DNA of 64,000 nt from contig NZ_CP047200.1 in assembly GCF_030408675.1 (NCBI RefSeq), forward strand, positions 1,798,001-1,862,000, written 5' to 3'. Under the pieces are notes generated by a model. It was not told the origin of the DNA. It ran no database searches and saw only the letters and a program-made list of their open reading frames with translations. A program made the translations under genes and the position numbers. Shown piece after piece: positions 46,416-57,866 of the stretch; position 1 is the first letter of the stretch, and each line of letters begins with the position of its first letter. Source of the DNA: Corynebacterium durum. GTDB taxonomy: Bacteria; Actinomycetota; Actinomycetes; Mycobacteriales; Mycobacteriaceae.

Positions 46416-46841
46416 ATGATACCTATGACTATTCATGATCCCATTGCGGTTGCGCAACACTATTTCGCTGCAGTCTCACAAGGCGATATGGAGACGGTAG
46501 CAGCACTCCTCGACCCGAACGTGGTCTGGCACCAGCCTGGCAATAACCGTTTCTCCGGCGCACACGAAGGCATCGCCGCCATCGCCCAATTGATTGGCGG
46601 CATGATGGAGGTGAGCGAGGGTACGTTCACTCTCACCGTGACTGGCCCGATGATGCGCAACGGCGACGATGTTGCAGTTCCCGTGCGTTTCCAGGGCCAA
46701 CGTCAAAGCACCCCACAAGGCACACTAACAATGGACATGACGGGCATCGACCTCCTGACCGTCACGAACGGAAAAATCACCGCCGTCAGGCTTTTCTCGG
46801 AGGATCAACCTGGCGAAGATCAATTCTGGGGAACACCCTAG
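46416..46841 (+). CDS. SnoaL-like / NTF2-fold protein
   Basis: Product of 141 aa with the NTF2-like (alpha+beta barrel) pattern: DPIAVAQHYFAAVSQGDMETVAALLDPNVVWHQPG, a central HEGIAAIAQLIG, a TVTNGKITAVRLF strand and an ending LFSEDQPGEDQFWG. Such proteins are small hydrolases, isomerases or binding proteins. ATG 46416 follows AGGTGGGG; GTG 46410 and ATG 46425 are alternatives. Its last 56 bp overlap the 3' end of the convergent MFS gene. Probably controlled by HxlR. Confidence 0.8.
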   Translation: MIPMTIHDPIAVAQHYFAAVSQGDMETVAALLDPNVVWHQPGNNRFSGAHEGIAAIAQLIGGMMEVSEGTFTLTVTGPMMRNGDDVAVPVRFQGQRQSTPQGTLTMDMTGIDLLTVTNGKITAVRLFSEDQPGEDQFWGTP

Positions 46842-47922
46842 CCCACACGATGGCAAGCCCCACCCCCACCAAAAAAGTGGCAACAACAAAAGTCTCTGGA
46901 TAGGCCACCCTCACAGCTACCACGCCCAGAATAAGAGACCCCACCCCGGTGCCACCATCAAAGGCCATGTTCCAGATCGCGCTGCCGTCGGAGAGCCTGG
47001 TACGTGGCAGTGAACCAAACAGGAGCAGCAGGGTTTCGTTTTGAATGGCCCCGAATCCGCTGCCAAATACCAGCGCGCCCACCAGTAGCACCCAGGCTGG
47101 CCACCCGAGCAGCAGTGCCAACGACACAATCACAAGCCCGGCAACGCCGCAGGCCAGCGACGGGATGAGAAGCAGCCCGGGGCCACCCACGCGGTCGGCA
47201 GTCACGCCCGCCAGGTAGCGCGCGATCATTTGCGCACCACCCACCACGGCAAGAATCAGCCCGGCAACCACGCCGGAAGAAGAAGCTGCGGGCAAGAAGG
47301 ACGAGACTGCGCCGAATCCCATGGCCACGGTGGTGATTCCTACGCAGGGCACCACCACGGCACGCCACGGAATAGAGTCGCCACTGCCGCTACTTCCGCC
47401 TTCGGCCACGGTCCAGGGAATGAAAATGCACGCGACCGCGGCGAGCAGCCCCACCACGGCACCGAGGATGTACGCAGAAGCGAAAGAGTATTCCGTGGCC
47501 AGCCACACCCCCAGCGGCAAGCCAACAAGTTGCGCTAACCCGATAGCCAACCCCAACAGCCCAGACGCCCGGCCCAAAAAGCGCTTGGGCACCAGTTCGG
47601 CTACCAGCGCGGATTCAGCGACGGTCAAAGCACCGAATCCAATGCCCCGGAAGGCGGAGAGGGCGAGCACAAACGGGGCGTCGTCAAGCATGATGTGCCC
47701 CAGTGCGGGAACGCCCAGCATGATGGCGGCGAAGACCATCACGGGTGTGTAGCCGAAGCGGCGCAGGGCGCGGGGCGTGTTCCATTGGGTGAGCACGGAG
47801 CAGCCCATGAAGATGGCGGTGGTGGAACCGGCGAGGGCGTCGGAACCCCCGTTGGTGAGTACGCCCAGCGGTACCACCGGCAGGAGCACAGCCCAGCTCA
47901 GAAACGCCGCAGCCACCGCCAC
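46786..47922 (-). CDS. MFS transporter in the his locus
   Basis: Membrane transporter of the major facilitator superfamily, 378 aa, with about 11-12 hydrophobic segments, and RRFGYTPVMVF and LVPKRFLGRASGL at loop positions. In C. glutamicum an MFS gene sits beside hisB, from memory, so this one belongs to the conserved locus; a role in histidine-related transport is unproven. The only standard start found is GTG 47922; family members usually have a few more residues, and coding similarity (LKTPGFIATL) continues upstream to a TGA, so a non-standard start is possible. The C-terminal end overlaps the SnoaL gene by 56 bp, which marks the junction with the island. Confidence 0.85.
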   Translation of the reverse strand: MAVAAAFLSWAVLLPVVPLGVLTNGGSDALAGSTTAIFMGCSVLTQWNTPRALRRFGYTPVMVFAAIMLGVPALGHIMLDDAPFVLALSAFRGIGFGALTVAESALVAELVPKRFLGRASGLLGLAIGLAQLVGLPLGVWLATEYSFASAYILGAVVGLLAAVACIFIPWTVAEGGSSGSGDSIPWRAVVVPCVGITTVAMGFGAVSSFLPAASSSGVVAGLILAVVGGAQMIARYLAGVTADRVGGPGLLLIPSLACGVAGLVIVSLALLLGWPAWVLLVGALVFGSGFGAIQNETLLLLFGSLPRTRLSDGSAIWNMAFDGGTGVGSLILGVVAVRVAYPETFVVATFLVGVGLAIVWARVFPRIDLRQVDPPRKA

Positions 47923-47948
47923 CAGGGTGGCTATAAAACCTGGGGTTT

Positions 47949-48113
47949 TCAGGACATTTCACCTATCATCCACAGCACCGCGGCGGTGAAGGCAACGGCC
48001 GCGCCGATGGCGGCGATGTAGGTCATGGCGCGGTTTTCCGCCTGATACGCCGACCACGCGCCACCTACCAGCAGCCCCGCGACGGCAAACAGCAGGTACA
48101 CCAGCCACGTCAT
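47949..48113 (-). CDS. Small membrane protein, 54 aa, in the his operon
   Basis: MTWLVYLLFAVAGLLVGG... then AYQAENRAMTYIAAIGAAVAF, two transmembrane helices. Its ATG starts directly after the hisB TAG (no gap), and it ends 26 bp before the MFS start, so it is tightly coupled in the operon. Small proteins at this place are known beside hisB in corynebacteria as I recall. Function unknown. Confidence 0.75.
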   Translation of the reverse strand: MTWLVYLLFAVAGLLVGGAWSAYQAENRAMTYIAAIGAAVAFTAAVLWMIGEMS

Positions 48114-48731
48114 CTACAGGCTGCCTTTCGTGGAGGGCACACCCTGGACTCGGGGGTCGGACTCGGTGGCTTCCCGCAGCGCACGGGCCACGGCCTTATA
48201 TTCCGCCTCGGTGATGTGGTGTGGGTCGCGCCCGTAGTGGCAGCGCAGGTGCAGGGCGATGCGGGCGTTCAGCGCCAGGGTTTCAAAGAAGTGTTCGTTG
48301 ATCACGGTGGCGTAGTGCCCGCCGATGACGGTGGTGAGCATCTGCTCGGGTTCGCCGGTGATCACAAAGTAGGGGCGGCCGGAGACGTCCACAATGGCCT
48401 CGCATAGTGTTTCGTCCATGGGCAGCTGGCAAGACCCGAAACGGCGAATGCCGGACTTATCCCCCAGCGCCTGGTCCAGCGCCTGCCCCAGCACAATGCC
48501 CGTGTCCTCCACGGTGTGGTGCGCATCAATATTGATGTCACCATTGGCGTGCACAGACAAGTCGAAGCTGCCGTGCGCGCCGAAGGCGGTGAGCATGTGG
48601 TCGAAGAACGGCAGCCCCGTGTTGATGTCCGTGCGCCCCGTGCCGTCCAGGTTGATGCCCACGGTGATGCTGGATTCCCGGGTGGTGCGCTCCACGCGTC
48701 CGACGCGGGCGTTGCGTTCTATCTCAGGCAC
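48114..48731 (-). CDS. hisB: Imidazoleglycerol-phosphate dehydratase
   Basis: Sixth enzymatic step of histidine biosynthesis, manganese-dependent. The product is 205 aa, monofunctional as in actinobacteria. Signatures are [15 protein letters not shown] and [17 protein letters not shown] (metal-binding histidines), and a second [21 protein letters not shown] near the end. hisC ends 15 bp upstream. Confidence 0.97.
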   Translation of the reverse strand: MPEIERNARVGRVERTTRESSITVGINLDGTGRTDINTGLPFFDHMLTAFGAHGSFDLSVHANGDINIDAHHTVEDTGIVLGQALDQALGDKSGIRRFGSCQLPMDETLCEAIVDVSGRPYFVITGEPEQMLTTVIGGHYATVINEHFFETLALNARIALHLRCHYGRDPHHITEAEYKAVARALREATESDPRVQGVPSTKGSL

Positions 48732-48746
48732 GGGTGGCCTACCTTT

Positions 48747-51223
<2,477 letters not shown>

Positions 51224-51325
51224 GAGAAAAACCACATCCCAACATTTGTGTTTCGATTCGTCCATTCTAATGCAGGAACGTACCAGTGCTGAGATGTGGT
51301 TCTGGGGGTTGTAGCGGTCTCCGGT

Positions 51326-51739
51326 TTAGTATCCAGCGTGTCCGCCGCCACCGCCGGGCAGTTCAGGGGCGGGAGCCGCCGGAGCGGGTGCTTCAGCTGG
51401 TGCCGGGGCAGCCGGGGCGGGCGCTTGTGCCGGAGCCTGCTGAGCTGGTGCTTGCTGTGCAGGAGCCTGCTGGGCTGGTGCCTGTCCTCCAGGAGCAGCT
51501 GGGGCTGCGGGTGCCTGCTCTGGGGCCTGTGCCGGAGCGGAGGCATCAGACGGTGCTCCCATTGGTGCGGAGCTCTCCATGGCGGGTGCAGAGGTCGTGG
51601 GGGCAGCGCTGGAGGAGGTGGTGGCCTTGGTGCTCGCGGTGGAACTTTCTCCGGATTTCCCGTCGTTGTTGCAGGCGGTCAGAGTGCCAGCGACAGCGAC
51701 AGAGGCCAGGGCCATAGCAACAAACTTACGATCAAACAT
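51326..51739 (-). CDS. Pro/Ala/Gln-rich lipoprotein
   Basis: Membrane-anchored lipoprotein of 137 aa. Lipobox LTAC-NN near residue 22, then a Ser/Thr linker and a low-complexity region with repeated APAQQ and APAPA units, ending GGGGGHAGY. The extended disordered region suggests a wall-spanning spacer. ATG 51739 is used (MFDRKFVAMAL); the frame opens at 51769. It lies between the acyltransferase and hisD. No enzymatic domain is seen. Confidence 0.75.
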   Translation of the reverse strand: MFDRKFVAMALASVAVAGTLTACNNDGKSGESSTASTKATTSSSAAPTTSAPAMESSAPMGAPSDASAPAQAPEQAPAAPAAPGGQAPAQQAPAQQAPAQQAPAQAPAPAAPAPAEAPAPAAPAPELPGGGGGHAGY

Positions 51740-51784
51740 GATTATGTCTCTCTTTCTCCGTATCAACATACGGTCAATGTGCGG

Positions 51785-53080
51785 TCACCGCGTGCGTGTG
51801 GCCGCATGGGCTGGTCGGCGTGCCGGTTTGCGGGCTGTTGCGCGCATCAGGGGATCATCAACAAAGGTGAACAGCACCCACGCCAGTGCGACGGAAAGTA
51901 CGAAACTCCCCACGGCGGCTAGCAGCCACCCAAAGAATCCGTATTCTCCACCGGCGACGAAATAGCGCTGTACAAACACCATCACCGGGAATTGCACCAT
52001 ATAAAACGCGAACGAAATGTTGCCCAGCAGTACCGAGCGAGGGCTTGCAATAAACCTCGACACTCCTTCGATGTCCCGCACAGCCAACGTAGCAATCACA
52101 TACGTCATGGGCAATGACATCAATACCGACATTTTGAACGCTATCGGTACAAACCACGTTGTGCCGTAGGACATGCCCAACAGAATCAACGGCAGTGTGA
52201 GGTCAGTGTTGTGGAACTGTTTTTCCCACACAAGCTTCGCCGCAAACACGCCCAAATAGAACTCCACCAGGCGAGTCAGCGGGAAATAATAGGACAGCCA
52301 ATAGGATTGCAACACCGGAATGTGGTCTTGGGAAAACCACACTGGGTCTGCATGCACATCCGCTACGGGCGATACATCCTGGGGCCAGAGACGCGGAACG
52401 AAGAAGTTCTCGGTGGTTTTCGGGCCGTCGGCAAGCAAGTGCACAACGGTGATGATGCCCAGCGACACCGCAAACATCGCACCCAATGCCCACCAGTTTC
52501 CCCGCCCACGGACGCGGCGAACCAGCGGCACAAACAGGGGAAACGTGAGGTAGAACAGCATTTCCGCGCACAGCGACCACGACGGCACGTTCATCCCGCC
52601 CAGCACTGCCCAATCCGGGTTCCAGGTGTGAATCAGCAGGGCGTTGGGGAGCCACACCTTCAAACGATCAAAGGACAACGCCCAGGTGATGCTGCTGGCC
52701 GTGACCGTGGCCGAGGCCAGGACGAACATCACCAGCGTGATCAGGTGCATGGGGAAAATTTTGGTCAGGCGGCGTCGGCAATAGTAGAGGGCGTCGCTGA
52801 CGCCGCTGACCTCGCTGTTGGACCAGTAGATGAGAAAACCCGACAGGATGAAAAAGAACGTCACCCCGGCCGAACCCAACTGCATGGGAACCACAGTGTG
52901 GATCTGGCGAAACAGCTCCGACTTCTGAAACGGATACACCGGCAAAAACACCAGCGCATGCAGCACATACACCAGCATGGCCGCCCACCACCGAGCCCCC
53001 GTCAACGATGGGAGGTTCGGTCGGCGCGACGGCGACGGAGTGGACGACGGTGGAGATGACTTCAGCTGACCAACAGCCAT
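51785..53080 (-). CDS. Acyltransferase-3 family membrane protein
   Basis: O-acyltransferase (OafA/YrhL type) that acetylates or acylates surface sugars. The product is 431 aa with about 10 hydrophobic segments and the AT3 pattern: GARWWAAMLVYVLHA (first helix with H), then GVTFFFILSGFLIYW and NLHTW-like WNPDWAVLGGMNVPSWSLCAEMLFY. ATG 53080 is used because the GTG at 53095 overlaps the upstream stop. The upstream SGNH hydrolase gene is only about 14 bp away, so both likely act on the same polymer. Confidence 0.87.
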   Translation of the reverse strand: MAVGQLKSSPPSSTPSPSRRPNLPSLTGARWWAAMLVYVLHALVFLPVYPFQKSELFRQIHTVVPMQLGSAGVTFFFILSGFLIYWSNSEVSGVSDALYYCRRRLTKIFPMHLITLVMFVLASATVTASSITWALSFDRLKVWLPNALLIHTWNPDWAVLGGMNVPSWSLCAEMLFYLTFPLFVPLVRRVRGRGNWWALGAMFAVSLGIITVVHLLADGPKTTENFFVPRLWPQDVSPVADVHADPVWFSQDHIPVLQSYWLSYYFPLTRLVEFYLGVFAAKLVWEKQFHNTDLTLPLILLGMSYGTTWFVPIAFKMSVLMSLPMTYVIATLAVRDIEGVSRFIASPRSVLLGNISFAFYMVQFPVMVFVQRYFVAGGEYGFFGWLLAAVGSFVLSVALAWVLFTFVDDPLMRATARKPARRPAHAATRTR

Positions 53081-53094
53081 GTCACGCCCCACCA

Positions 53095-54147
53095 CTACTG
53101 GCGGACATACTGGGCGATGATGTCACCCGTGATCTCTTCAGCATGTACTGATGGGTGCCACACGCCGCCCATCATGGTGGCGCGGGCATCGCCAACGCCG
53201 TTCACCCATGGATCCGCAGAGCAGGAGCTGTGTCCTGCACTGGCTGTTTTCAGGTCAATGAAGCCCAGTTTCAGCTGTTCAGCGGCCTCACGCTGGGCAC
53301 GGTCAATGTTATTGACTGCCTGTACCAATGCCGGGGCATCGGCCTTACGTGCCTGTTGTCCCGCGACGTTGGTGCACACCTCGCCGCCTGACGGGGGTAC
53401 CATCTCCTGGTACCCCACCAATGTGATCTTGGCCTTTGGTGCGTAGTACTTCAGGTAGTCCACAACCTGGCGAACTCGGTCCGCATAGTGCGTGCCCGTG
53501 ATGGCAGCCGGATCCTGCATAGCACCAGCGCGAACGGCCTCATCACCACAACCGTGTGCAACGTCAAAGAGGCAGTGCTTCACTGAGTCCTTCATGGTCA
53601 CTTGAGTGCCCCATGCATCATTGAAACCCAGCTGAATAAAAATGTGCTCGGTGCGCTGTCCCAAAGCCCCACGGGCAGAGGCGCTTCGAACCTGATCGGA
53701 GAAGTGAAGATTCGGACCAGAGTTGATAGTGCTGCCCCAGCAGGAGGAATCAATCAGATCGCCGGGTGCCAGCCCCAGCTTACGTTGCAGTTGCATGGGC
53801 CAGGCAGTGTTGCTGCGGAAACAGCCACGGTCATCGGCCCACAGAGGTGCGTTGGTACCTGCTGTGTGGGAATCACCAAACACCACCACCTTGGCACCGC
53901 CTTCAGGGGCGCGGGTATCCGTACCCTGGCTGGAGGTCAGTGCCTTAGCAACATCAGGACTACTCTGCGCTTCCGCCTGAGGTGCTTGGGGGGACATACC
54001 TGCGCAGAGGGCCACGGCGAACACGGCACTTGCGGTCGCGGTCGCAATTTTCACGGCTTTCCTGGTGGCTCCTGTTGGGAGCGTGCGCGAGGGATTGGTC
54101 AGGGCAGCCTGTGGTGCCCTGCGCTGTGATCGAGCATGAAACATCAT
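53095..54147 (-). CDS. Secreted SGNH/GDSL hydrolase
   Basis: Exported esterase or acetyl-transferase-like enzyme. Block I VVVFGDSHTAG carries the nucleophile Ser, block II SSCWGSTINSG the oxyanion Gly, block III QLGFNDAWG the Asn, and block V GGVWHPSVHAEE the catalytic His. The start is ATG 54147 with GGAAG upstream; a hydrophobic segment near residues 29-51 is a long signal peptide ending near AQAEAQ. Several paired cysteines suggest an extracellular fold. It is followed directly by the acyltransferase-3 gene, so a joint surface O-acetylation role is likely (inference). Confidence 0.85.
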   Translation of the reverse strand: MMFHARSQRRAPQAALTNPSRTLPTGATRKAVKIATATASAVFAVALCAGMSPQAPQAEAQSSPDVAKALTSSQGTDTRAPEGGAKVVVFGDSHTAGTNAPLWADDRGCFRSNTAWPMQLQRKLGLAPGDLIDSSCWGSTINSGPNLHFSDQVRSASARGALGQRTEHIFIQLGFNDAWGTQVTMKDSVKHCLFDVAHGCGDEAVRAGAMQDPAAITGTHYADRVRQVVDYLKYYAPKAKITLVGYQEMVPPSGGEVCTNVAGQQARKADAPALVQAVNNIDRAQREAAEQLKLGFIDLKTASAGHSSCSADPWVNGVGDARATMMGGVWHPSVHAEEITGDIIAQYVRQ

Positions 54148-54706
54148 CAAATAACTTCCGGGGTGTGTGAACGTAGTAGGTACGTAATAGGTATCGGCAT
54201 GCATACACAATGCGTTTCATCAGGGTTCATCAACTAACCCCAACTAACACATCAGCTATTACCTATGTTGATACTTAAATGCTCATGCTAAAAAAATAAA
54301 TTTTTTCAGTCAAGCACAAGGGGCTGGTTTTCTGATCGAAATATTTTGCTGACCTGTACGCAAACTGCCTACAATGTAGCATCTAAAGGGCGCTTTTACA
54401 GCAAAGTCCACGGTAAAGCGTCGGATTGTTACATATCCCACAAACAAATATAAATGCATATACACATTTATCTGAATTGATAAACCCGGCTTCACATTAT
54501 CTACATTGTTACACATGCATTACCCAGACTCAGGTGCCCTCATTCAGGGTGAATATTATACGTAACTCAAAAAAGTTCCGTACACTCAAAGTGGTATCAG
54601 CGTTGCGCTACCGGCACGTGCCATATCAGCAATGCCGGGTGGTCATGACAGCGCAGCGCTCTCTGCCCCAATTCCCCGCCAGAGGCAGAGGTAAGGAGGA
54701 TCAGCA
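54148..54706. other. AT-rich intergenic region between divergent genes
   Basis: 559 bp without a supported gene between the SGNH hydrolase and the YbjN gene. A palindrome-like CTACAATGTAG lies near 54369, and AT-rich runs lie at 54287-54306. A reverse frame at 54310-54516 has no coding look. Promoters for both sides are expected here. Confidence 0.6.
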
Positions 54707-55741
54707 ATGGCCGCCGTGGAGCCGCACCTCATCACCCACATCACCATCAACCAAGTCAAATACGCCATTGGTCGGCTTGGCTTCCTACCTATCAGCCCGC
54801 CGGTCAACTCTCCCCACGACGCCCAAGACCGCATCATCATTCCTTGGCAGCATCACCGCACCATGGTGCATTTCGCCGAGGAAGAAGGCAAGCATCTTGT
54901 CGCGCTGTCCACGGTGCGCGGCCAGCTGGATCTTTCCCAATTCAACGATGCCGCACATTTGCTGTCCGAGTGGAATCGGCGCCGCCTCGGCCCCACCTCG
55001 CTTGTGTACATGTCCAACGAGGGCGACTTGGGCTTGGAAATGCGTTCTTCTCTCCTCATCGAAGATGGTGCCTCCCCCGCTCAAATCGTGGCTTTCCTCC
55101 ACGCCGCCCACGAAACCGATATCCTCGCCGTCAATCACTTCCTGGCGGCCTTTCCCGAAATGCGTTCCTCCCTCCCCTTGGATGAGGCAACCACACGGGA
55201 CCAGCTGGCCTTTGCTCTGCCGCTGCCTCACATTGCTGAACGCCCCATCATCCCGCCGCCATCAGCGCAGCGCATCATCCCTGCCCACGACAACACGCTG
55301 TCCACCAACATCACCATTGACCGCATCGCAGCCACACTCAAAGACTTGGGGATTCAGCAGTATGACGACGATGATCCCCACCACATCACCACCGGATTCA
55401 ACGGCGTACCAATCGCATTTTTCATCGAATCCGGCCCCACACTCCTTATCCGCGCGTTCTGGTTCCCCGACCTAGACCCAGACAGCGACTTCATACGCAC
55501 ATTCCTCATCTGCAACGACTGGAACGAAACCTCCACCTGCACCAAAGCCTTCCCCACCACTGACGACTACGGACTCCAAGTCCACGTCGATTATGTCGCC
55601 CCCATGAGTCTCGGCCTCACCCACCACCAACTCAGCCACAGCATCATCAGTGCCGTCCAACTCCTCCTCGAAGGACTCCACAGCATCAGCGTAGACACCT
55701 GCGGAACTAGCGCCGTGCACTGGCCACCGCCACCCCCCTGA
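54707..55741 (+). CDS. Tandem YbjN-domain protein
   Basis: Product of 344 aa with two YbjN-like modules, about residues 10-150 and 205-335, joined by a Pro-rich linker. Module features are INQVKYAIGRLGFLP and VNHFLAAFPEMRS in the first, IAATLKDLGIQQYDDDD, VPIAFFIESGPTLLIRAFW and ICNDWNETSTCTKAF in the second. YbjN proteins are chaperone- or secretion-like in size; their role is unclear. AAGGAGG lies 7 bp before the ATG. The C-terminus ends in a run of five prolines. Confidence 0.8.
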   Translation: MAAVEPHLITHITINQVKYAIGRLGFLPISPPVNSPHDAQDRIIIPWQHHRTMVHFAEEEGKHLVALSTVRGQLDLSQFNDAAHLLSEWNRRRLGPTSLVYMSNEGDLGLEMRSSLLIEDGASPAQIVAFLHAAHETDILAVNHFLAAFPEMRSSLPLDEATTRDQLAFALPLPHIAERPIIPPPSAQRIIPAHDNTLSTNITIDRIAATLKDLGIQQYDDDDPHHITTGFNGVPIAFFIESGPTLLIRAFWFPDLDPDSDFIRTFLICNDWNETSTCTKAFPTTDDYGLQVHVDYVAPMSLGLTHHQLSHSIISAVQLLLEGLHSISVDTCGTSAVHWPPPPP

Positions 55742-55759
55742 CGCTTGTAGGGTTGATGC

Positions 55760-56434
55760 TTAGCTGACGACGCCCGCCTCTTCTTCCTGGCCTTCTTCCT
55801 CTTCTTGGCCTTCCTCGGCCAACGCTTCCTCCTCGACCGGGCTATACACCAGCCAAACAAGACGCAGCCAGCACAACACGGTGGTAACAAGACCCGCCAC
55901 AATCAAACCATGCAGGCCAGAGACCTCCACCACCACATCAAACGAATCCCCCGGGTGCAAGCTCTCCGCATCAGGAATAGGCCACCGCCATCGCGACACC
56001 AGCTCCACGCACTGACTAAACATCACCACCCCCAGCAGGCCATTAGCCAGCAGCAACACAGGCACTACCCCACGGAACCATCGCACCGCACGCGCCCACG
56101 ACATGTCGGGGTAAAACCGCCCAAAGATCCATAGGCACAGCACCACCACCACTGCGGCAAAGACGGCCACCGTACCCAAATACGAACAAAACGCCCCAAA
56201 CTCCCGTGACGACGCCGACTGCTCAGCCACCTCCACAGTGCCCCCCTCCAGCACGTTCAGCGTATATCGCGGACGCAACAACCCCCACACAGCGCCCACC
56301 ACGCCAAACACGAGCACACTCACGCTCAGCCACACAGCCTCTAGGCGCATGAGTGTCACAGGTTTAGCCTGACGACGCTCGCCCCCATCACTCGCATCAA
56401 CAGAGGCATCAGGGGCATCAACAAAAGCACTCAC
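55760..56434 (-). CDS. Membrane protein with acidic C-terminal tail
   Basis: Not recognised. Product of 224 aa with hydrophobic segments near 31-53, 85-105, 118-137 and 175-195. It ends with a run of glutamates (EEEALAEEGQEEEEGQEEEAG). It is convergent with the YbjN gene (18 bp between stops) and lies downstream of bsaP by 17 bp, so it may be co-transcribed with bioB. Confidence 0.65.
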   Translation of the reverse strand: MSAFVDAPDASVDASDGGERRQAKPVTLMRLEAVWLSVSVLVFGVVGAVWGLLRPRYTLNVLEGGTVEVAEQSASSREFGAFCSYLGTVAVFAAVVVVLCLWIFGRFYPDMSWARAVRWFRGVVPVLLLANGLLGVVMFSQCVELVSRWRWPIPDAESLHPGDSFDVVVEVSGLHGLIVAGLVTTVLCWLRLVWLVYSPVEEEALAEEGQEEEEGQEEEAGVVS

Positions 56435-56451
56435 AGTATGGCAACACTACA

Positions 56452-56709
56452 CTAGCGCTGCCCCAGGTACGCCGAATCTACCCGACCATGACGCGAACAC
56501 GACGCATCCCAGCCATCCGGTCGGACCTGCACCACCATTCTTCTCCCACACAACTGGCAAAACCGTGGGGCCTCCAACCCGGCGCGCGCCGACGGCGACA
56601 GCTTAATCACCGTGCCCTCCTCAATGCGCTGACCAGTATTCGGATGAAACACTGGGGAGTCACCGCACAGCAGCGCCGTCAGCAGCTCATCACTTGTGAC
56701 TTCGCGCAT
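56452..56709 (-). CDS. bsaP: Biotin synthase auxiliary protein (BsaP)
   Basis: Small 85-aa cysteine protein that follows bioB in actinobacteria and is reported to support biotin-synthase turnover. Cysteines lie at 15, 51, 54 and 71 ([25 protein letters not shown]), suggesting an iron-sulfur or metal site. The start ATG 56709 lies 1 bp after the bioB stop; an in-frame ATG at 56724 inside bioB is less likely. Confidence 0.85.
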   Translation of the reverse strand: MREVTSDELLTALLCGDSPVFHPNTGQRIEEGTVIKLSPSARAGLEAPRFCQLCGRRMVVQVRPDGWDASCSRHGRVDSAYLGQR

Positions 56710-56710
56710 G

Positions 56711-57721
56711 CTACACCGTGGCATTCAAGGCTTTGATCGGCAGACGCAGCTTGCCCATCATGTCCAAATCCTGCTCCTGCGGGCGGCCTAACGTGGTCAA
56801 GTAGTTGCCGACGATAATGGCGTTGATGCCACCCTGCAGCCCCTGCTCCGCACCAAGATCGCCCAAGGTCAACTCGCGTCCACCAGCGAATCGCAGAATC
56901 GTTTTCGGCAGCGCCAAACGGAACGCGCCGATGGCACGCAGGGCGTCGGAAGCCTCCATCACCTCATAGTCCGCAAACGGGGTGCCCGGGCGCGGATCCA
57001 GGAAGTTCATGGGTACCTCTTCGGGTTGCAGTTCCTGCAGGTCAGCGGCAAACTCGGCACGCTGCTCCAGGCTCTCCCCCATGCCGAGAATGCCACCGGA
57101 GCACACCTCAATCCCGGCTTCCTTGATCATACGGAGGGTTTCGCGCCGGGACTCCCAGGTGTGGGTGGTTACCACGCTGGGGAAGAATGACTTGGCTGTT
57201 TCCAGGTTGTGGTTGTAGCGGTGAATGCCAGCGGCCGCGAGACGGTCAACCTGTTCCTGGGTGAGAATGCCCACTGAGGCGGCGACGTGAATGTCCACTT
57301 CTGCTTGGATGGCGGCGATGGCTTTTTCCATCTGGGACATGAGGTTTTCGTCTGGCCCTTTGACGGCGGCGACGATGCAGAATTCCGTGGCCCCGGTTTT
57401 TGCGGTTTGTTTGGCTGCTTCCACCAGACCAGGGATGTCCAGCCAGGCGGCGCGCACGGGGGATTCAAACAGGCCGGATTGCGAGCAGAAGTGACAATCT
57501 TCGGGGCAGCCGCCGGTTTTGAGGGAGACGATTCCTTCTACTTCCACTTCTTCACCGCACCAGGCCAGGCGCACTTCGTGTGCCAGGGCGAGGAGGTCTT
57601 GGAGGTTGTCGTCGGGTAACTGGAGGACCTGAAGAATTTCTTCTTTGGATAAACCGATGCCCTGTTTCAGAACTTTTTCGCGGGCAAGCTCAAGGATGGC
57701 AGGTAGTTGGGTGGTGGTCAT
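56711..57721 (-). CDS. bioB: Biotin synthase
   Basis: Radical-SAM enzyme that inserts sulfur into dethiobiotin. The product is 336 aa. The [4Fe-4S] motif is [11 protein letters not shown]. Later blocks are [22 protein letters not shown] and [14 protein letters not shown]. The ATG at 57721 has AAAGGAG upstream. Directly downstream is bsaP. The region before the gene carries a GAAC-N3-GTTC motif inside a hairpin, listed separately. Confidence 0.97.
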   Translation of the reverse strand: MTTTQLPAILELAREKVLKQGIGLSKEEILQVLQLPDDNLQDLLALAHEVRLAWCGEEVEVEGIVSLKTGGCPEDCHFCSQSGLFESPVRAAWLDIPGLVEAAKQTAKTGATEFCIVAAVKGPDENLMSQMEKAIAAIQAEVDIHVAASVGILTQEQVDRLAAAGIHRYNHNLETAKSFFPSVVTTHTWESRRETLRMIKEAGIEVCSGGILGMGESLEQRAEFAADLQELQPEEVPMNFLDPRPGTPFADYEVMEASDALRAIGAFRLALPKTILRFAGGRELTLGDLGAEQGLQGGINAIIVGNYLTTLGRPQEQDLDMMGKLRLPIKALNATV

Positions 57722-57797
57722 GGTTGCGGTGTGCTCCTTTGTGGGTTGGGTCAGATCGCAGGTTGGGCTGGAAACCTTGCATTAAAAACCCAAAATA

Positions 57798-57829
57798 CCC
57801 CGCACCTAGAACAGTGTTCAAGTGCGGGG
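57798..57829 (-). terminator. Hairpin between lipoprotein gene and bioB, with a possible BioQ-type motif
   Basis: CCCCGCAC (57798-57805) pairs with GTGCGGGG (57822-57829); inside, GAAC-AGT-GTTC (57809-57819) forms a second inverted repeat. The reverse strand then has a T-rich stretch (TATTTTGGGTTTTT), so it is likely the terminator of the lipoprotein gene. The inner motif resembles the BioQ-type operator recalled as TGAAC-N3-GTTAC, and bioB starts 77 bp away. Confidence 0.5.
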
Positions 57830-57866
57830 CTAGCCTGCGGGGTGTTCCCGCAGCAAACGCGCTATT

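Noticed and set aside
51390..51500. Short repeats that could suggest a CRISPR or VNTR
   Set aside because: They are the APAQQ-type codon repeats of the lipoprotein coding region.
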